Origin: Soehngenia sp. | GTDB lineage: Bacteria; Bacillota; Clostridia; Tissierellales; Tissierellaceae | Direction of reading: 5' to 3' | Assembly (NCBI GenBank): GCA_024637045.1 | Contig: JAGXFX010000009.1 | Span: 62,001-126,000, forward strand | DNA: 64,000 nt | Part shown: positions 62,635-64,000 of the stretch, piece after piece | How positions within the stretch are numbered: the stretch's first letter is position 1 | Layout: every line of letters begins with the position of its first letter | Program-made: the position numbers and the translations under genes | The notes under the pieces: model-generated | Told to the model about the DNA's origin: nothing | Seen by the model: the letters and a program-made list of their open reading frames with translations, nothing else | Databases searched by the model: none

Positions 62635-63751
62635 TATGGTTTTCAAGAAAATATGGAAGCGATGATCTTACAAGCGCTCGTTCATAAGGGTCATCAGATT
62701 GAATTTTAAGATTTTCAGGATCCTTGGAAATCAATTCTCTAAGGAAGTATATAAGTTGTTTGCTGTAAAGTGTCATACAGCCAATTGGATCAACTCCAGG
62801 CCATGCGTTACAGCTTACAACAGTTCTTCTGTGGGTTGTATCAACGCCTTCTGGAATGCTGTCAAATGCAGGATCTTCTGGATTAAAGACAAGTTGATCC
62901 AGCGTTCCAGTTGGAATGCCTTCAATTCCCTTCACCTGAATAGGGGAAATATCCGTATTGTATGGATCAGCTGATAAATCAAGTATTATACCATGAGAAG
63001 GCATTTCTTCAAGCCAACTATTCTCAATTATGTACTGGGAAGGGTCTCTTCTCCTACTTGCATCTACAAGTATATCCATGGACTCGAGCTGTTCCTTAAG
63101 AATTTTAGGATTTTCGGTTATACTTCTGGGATAAAGATTTATTATCATTCCTGGTGTTTCTGATTTATTGTTTAAGAAATAATTGTCACTGTAATATTTA
63201 AGAGCCTTTGCAGCTTCAAGACCAACTGCACCAAAACCCAGTATTCCTGCATAAACAGGTCTGCTGCCAGGAACTTTAAAGTGGTCTGTTCGTTTATTTA
63301 GTTCATTGAATGCTATTTCAACTCCTGAGTAGGAAGTTCCACTGTAGTTTACAACCATTCTCTTGTTCCAGTCATCTTCAATTCCATCCATTGAAAATGG
63401 AATTAATTGAAGTTCCTGGAGAAGGTTGTTTCTGCTTTCGCGGGTATCGTAATGAAGCATTGAAAAAAGTACAGCGCGGGGTTTCATCCATTTCAGTTCA
63501 TCTTCTTCAGGGGTTCTCAACACAACGACCATATCTGCACTAAAGACTTCTCTTCTTGGAAGGAATTTGATCTTGTCATTGGCTAAAAGATAGTCATTGA
63601 TTCCAAAACCCATTCCTATTCCGTAGTCCTCTTCGACTAGAATTTCTATATCTTGATTTATTTGGAGCAATCTGAAAAGCAAGGGTACAAAATCCCTTCG
63701 CTCACTTTCTTCTTTGTTCATCCTTGGAAATCCGATAGAATGTATCTTCAT
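62624..63751 (-). CDS. Alanine dehydrogenase/PNT-like NAD-binding protein
   Basis: 375 aa. N-terminal IHSIGFPRMNKEESERRDFVP and VEEDYGIGMGFGINDYL resemble the catalytic domain of alanine dehydrogenase, transhydrogenase and saccharopine-type dehydrogenases. The Rossmann core is AGILGFGAVGLEAAKAL near residue 170, and VVNYSGTSYSGVEIA precedes it. The second half diverges: DILVDASRRRDPSQYI, DLSADPYNTDISP, VSCNAWPGVDPIGC. It probably oxidises an amino acid or imino acid, but the exact substrate is uncertain. Single gene running toward hutU. ATG preceded by AAAGGACGGTGACTCA. Confidence 0.65.
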   Translation of the reverse strand: MKIHSIGFPRMNKEESERRDFVPLLFRLLQINQDIEILVEEDYGIGMGFGINDYLLANDKIKFLPRREVFSADMVVVLRTPEEDELKWMKPRAVLFSMLHYDTRESRNNLLQELQLIPFSMDGIEDDWNKRMVVNYSGTSYSGVEIAFNELNKRTDHFKVPGSRPVYAGILGFGAVGLEAAKALKYYSDNYFLNNKSETPGMIINLYPRSITENPKILKEQLESMDILVDASRRRDPSQYIIENSWLEEMPSHGIILDLSADPYNTDISPIQVKGIEGIPTGTLDQLVFNPEDPAFDSIPEGVDTTHRRTVVSCNAWPGVDPIGCMTLYSKQLIYFLRELISKDPENLKIQSDDPYERALVRSSLPYFLENHNKS

Positions 63752-63910
63752 TGAGTCACCGTCCTTTAGGGTATTTCCTATATCATACCTAACCTACTCA
63801 GTAATGGCAACTTTTGTCAAGGTAAATATCACACAATAACCTGTAAAAGCAAACGAGAATCTGGTAATATTAAGATAGCAGAAAATACTAATATATTATG
63901 GGAGGTACAT

Positions 63911-64000
63911 ATGAGTATATTTGAAGTACTTATGTTGTTATGTTTTGGAGCGGCCTGGCCGTTTTCAATCTACAAGTCATATACATCCAGGTCAATAAAT
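63911..64000 (+). CDS. Small membrane protein, N-terminal part (runs off window)
   Basis: ATG at 63911 after GGAGGT gives 30 codons to the window edge: MSIFEVLMLLCFGAAWPFSI then YKSYTSRSIN. One hydrophobic helix followed by a basic turn. The pattern LLCFGAAWPFSIYKSY...S fits a family of small three-helix membrane proteins common in Clostridia, of unknown function. Confidence 0.65.
   Translation, partial: MSIFEVLMLLCFGAAWPFSIYKSYTSRSIN

Overview
The window looks like chromosomal DNA of a low-to-moderate GC (about 40 % by eye) anaerobic Firmicute of the class Clostridia. The reasons are AGGAGG-type ribosome binding sites, frequent TTG/GTG starts, TPP and lysine riboswitches, no respiratory genes, and many amino-acid and nucleoside fermentation functions. 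I cannot name a genus. The gene content suggests a sodium-based, peptide-, amino-acid- and nucleoside-fermenting lifestyle. I saw no rRNA, tRNA, CRISPR array, insertion sequence or prophage.

Layout. 1-1.1 kb: 3' part of a CopB-type (CPH motif) metal P-type ATPase. 1.2-5.1 kb (minus): thiamine salvage operon thiW-thiD-cytX-thiM-thiE under a TPP riboswitch. 5.3-6.4 kb: an Ldh2-family dehydrogenase. 6.5-12.9 kb: a complete N-type Na+-ATPase operon (atpDCQRBEFAG), with a sodium-ligand c subunit and a b subunit carrying a delta-like tail. 13-14.1 kb: MscS channel. 14.2-20.1 kb: LacI regulator with two operators, then XapX, an MtnA-like isomerase, a uridine-phosphorylase-like enzyme, a class II aldolase, MTA phosphorylase and adenosine deaminase. 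This reads as a nucleoside/DHAP-shunt operon. 20.1-22.4 kb (minus): a nucleobase/nucleoside deaminase-type amidohydrolase and a GntR regulator. 22.5-27.6 kb: a structured 5' leader and a BMP-type nucleoside ABC importer.

27.7-35.5 kb is the most unusual part. A MerR-XRE-cupin fusion regulator diverges from a cluster of DRE-TIM synthase/lyase, aminotransferase, Na+:amino-acid (NSS) symporter and a 947-aa fusion of a PurN-like formyltransferase domain to an ADP-forming acyl-CoA synthetase. Taken together these look like an undescribed amino-acid catabolic route with substrate-level phosphorylation. 35.9-41.9 kb: site-2 protease with CBS domains, galE, then lysA-dapF-DAACS symporter behind a lysine riboswitch. 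42-46.2 kb: dipeptidase, a decayed ribose-binding-protein pseudogene with an orphan palindromic operator, small membrane proteins, guanylate-kinase-like protein, signal peptidase I and an XRE-cupin regulator. 46.2-56.4 kb: an unrecognised protein with a ParB/Srx-like C-terminus, a copper-amine-oxidase-like surface protein with an acidic Met-rich linker, a lipase-like protein, PepD, VanZ, SOUL, PP2C-like phosphatase, nitroreductase, MsrA-MsrB lipoprotein and DegV. 56.4-62.6 kb: FAH-family hydrolase, PAS-sigma54 activator, three enhancer-like repeats, a textbook -24/-12 promoter and hutI-hutU (histidine breakdown). The window ends with an alanine-dehydrogenase-like gene (minus) and the start of a small membrane protein.

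The regions fit together around sodium energetics: the ATPase would build or use a Na+ gradient, the NSS and DAACS carriers would use it to import amino acids, and ATP would come from substrate-level steps such as the acyl-CoA synthetase. All functional assignments rest on motif recognition by eye; no database search was run.
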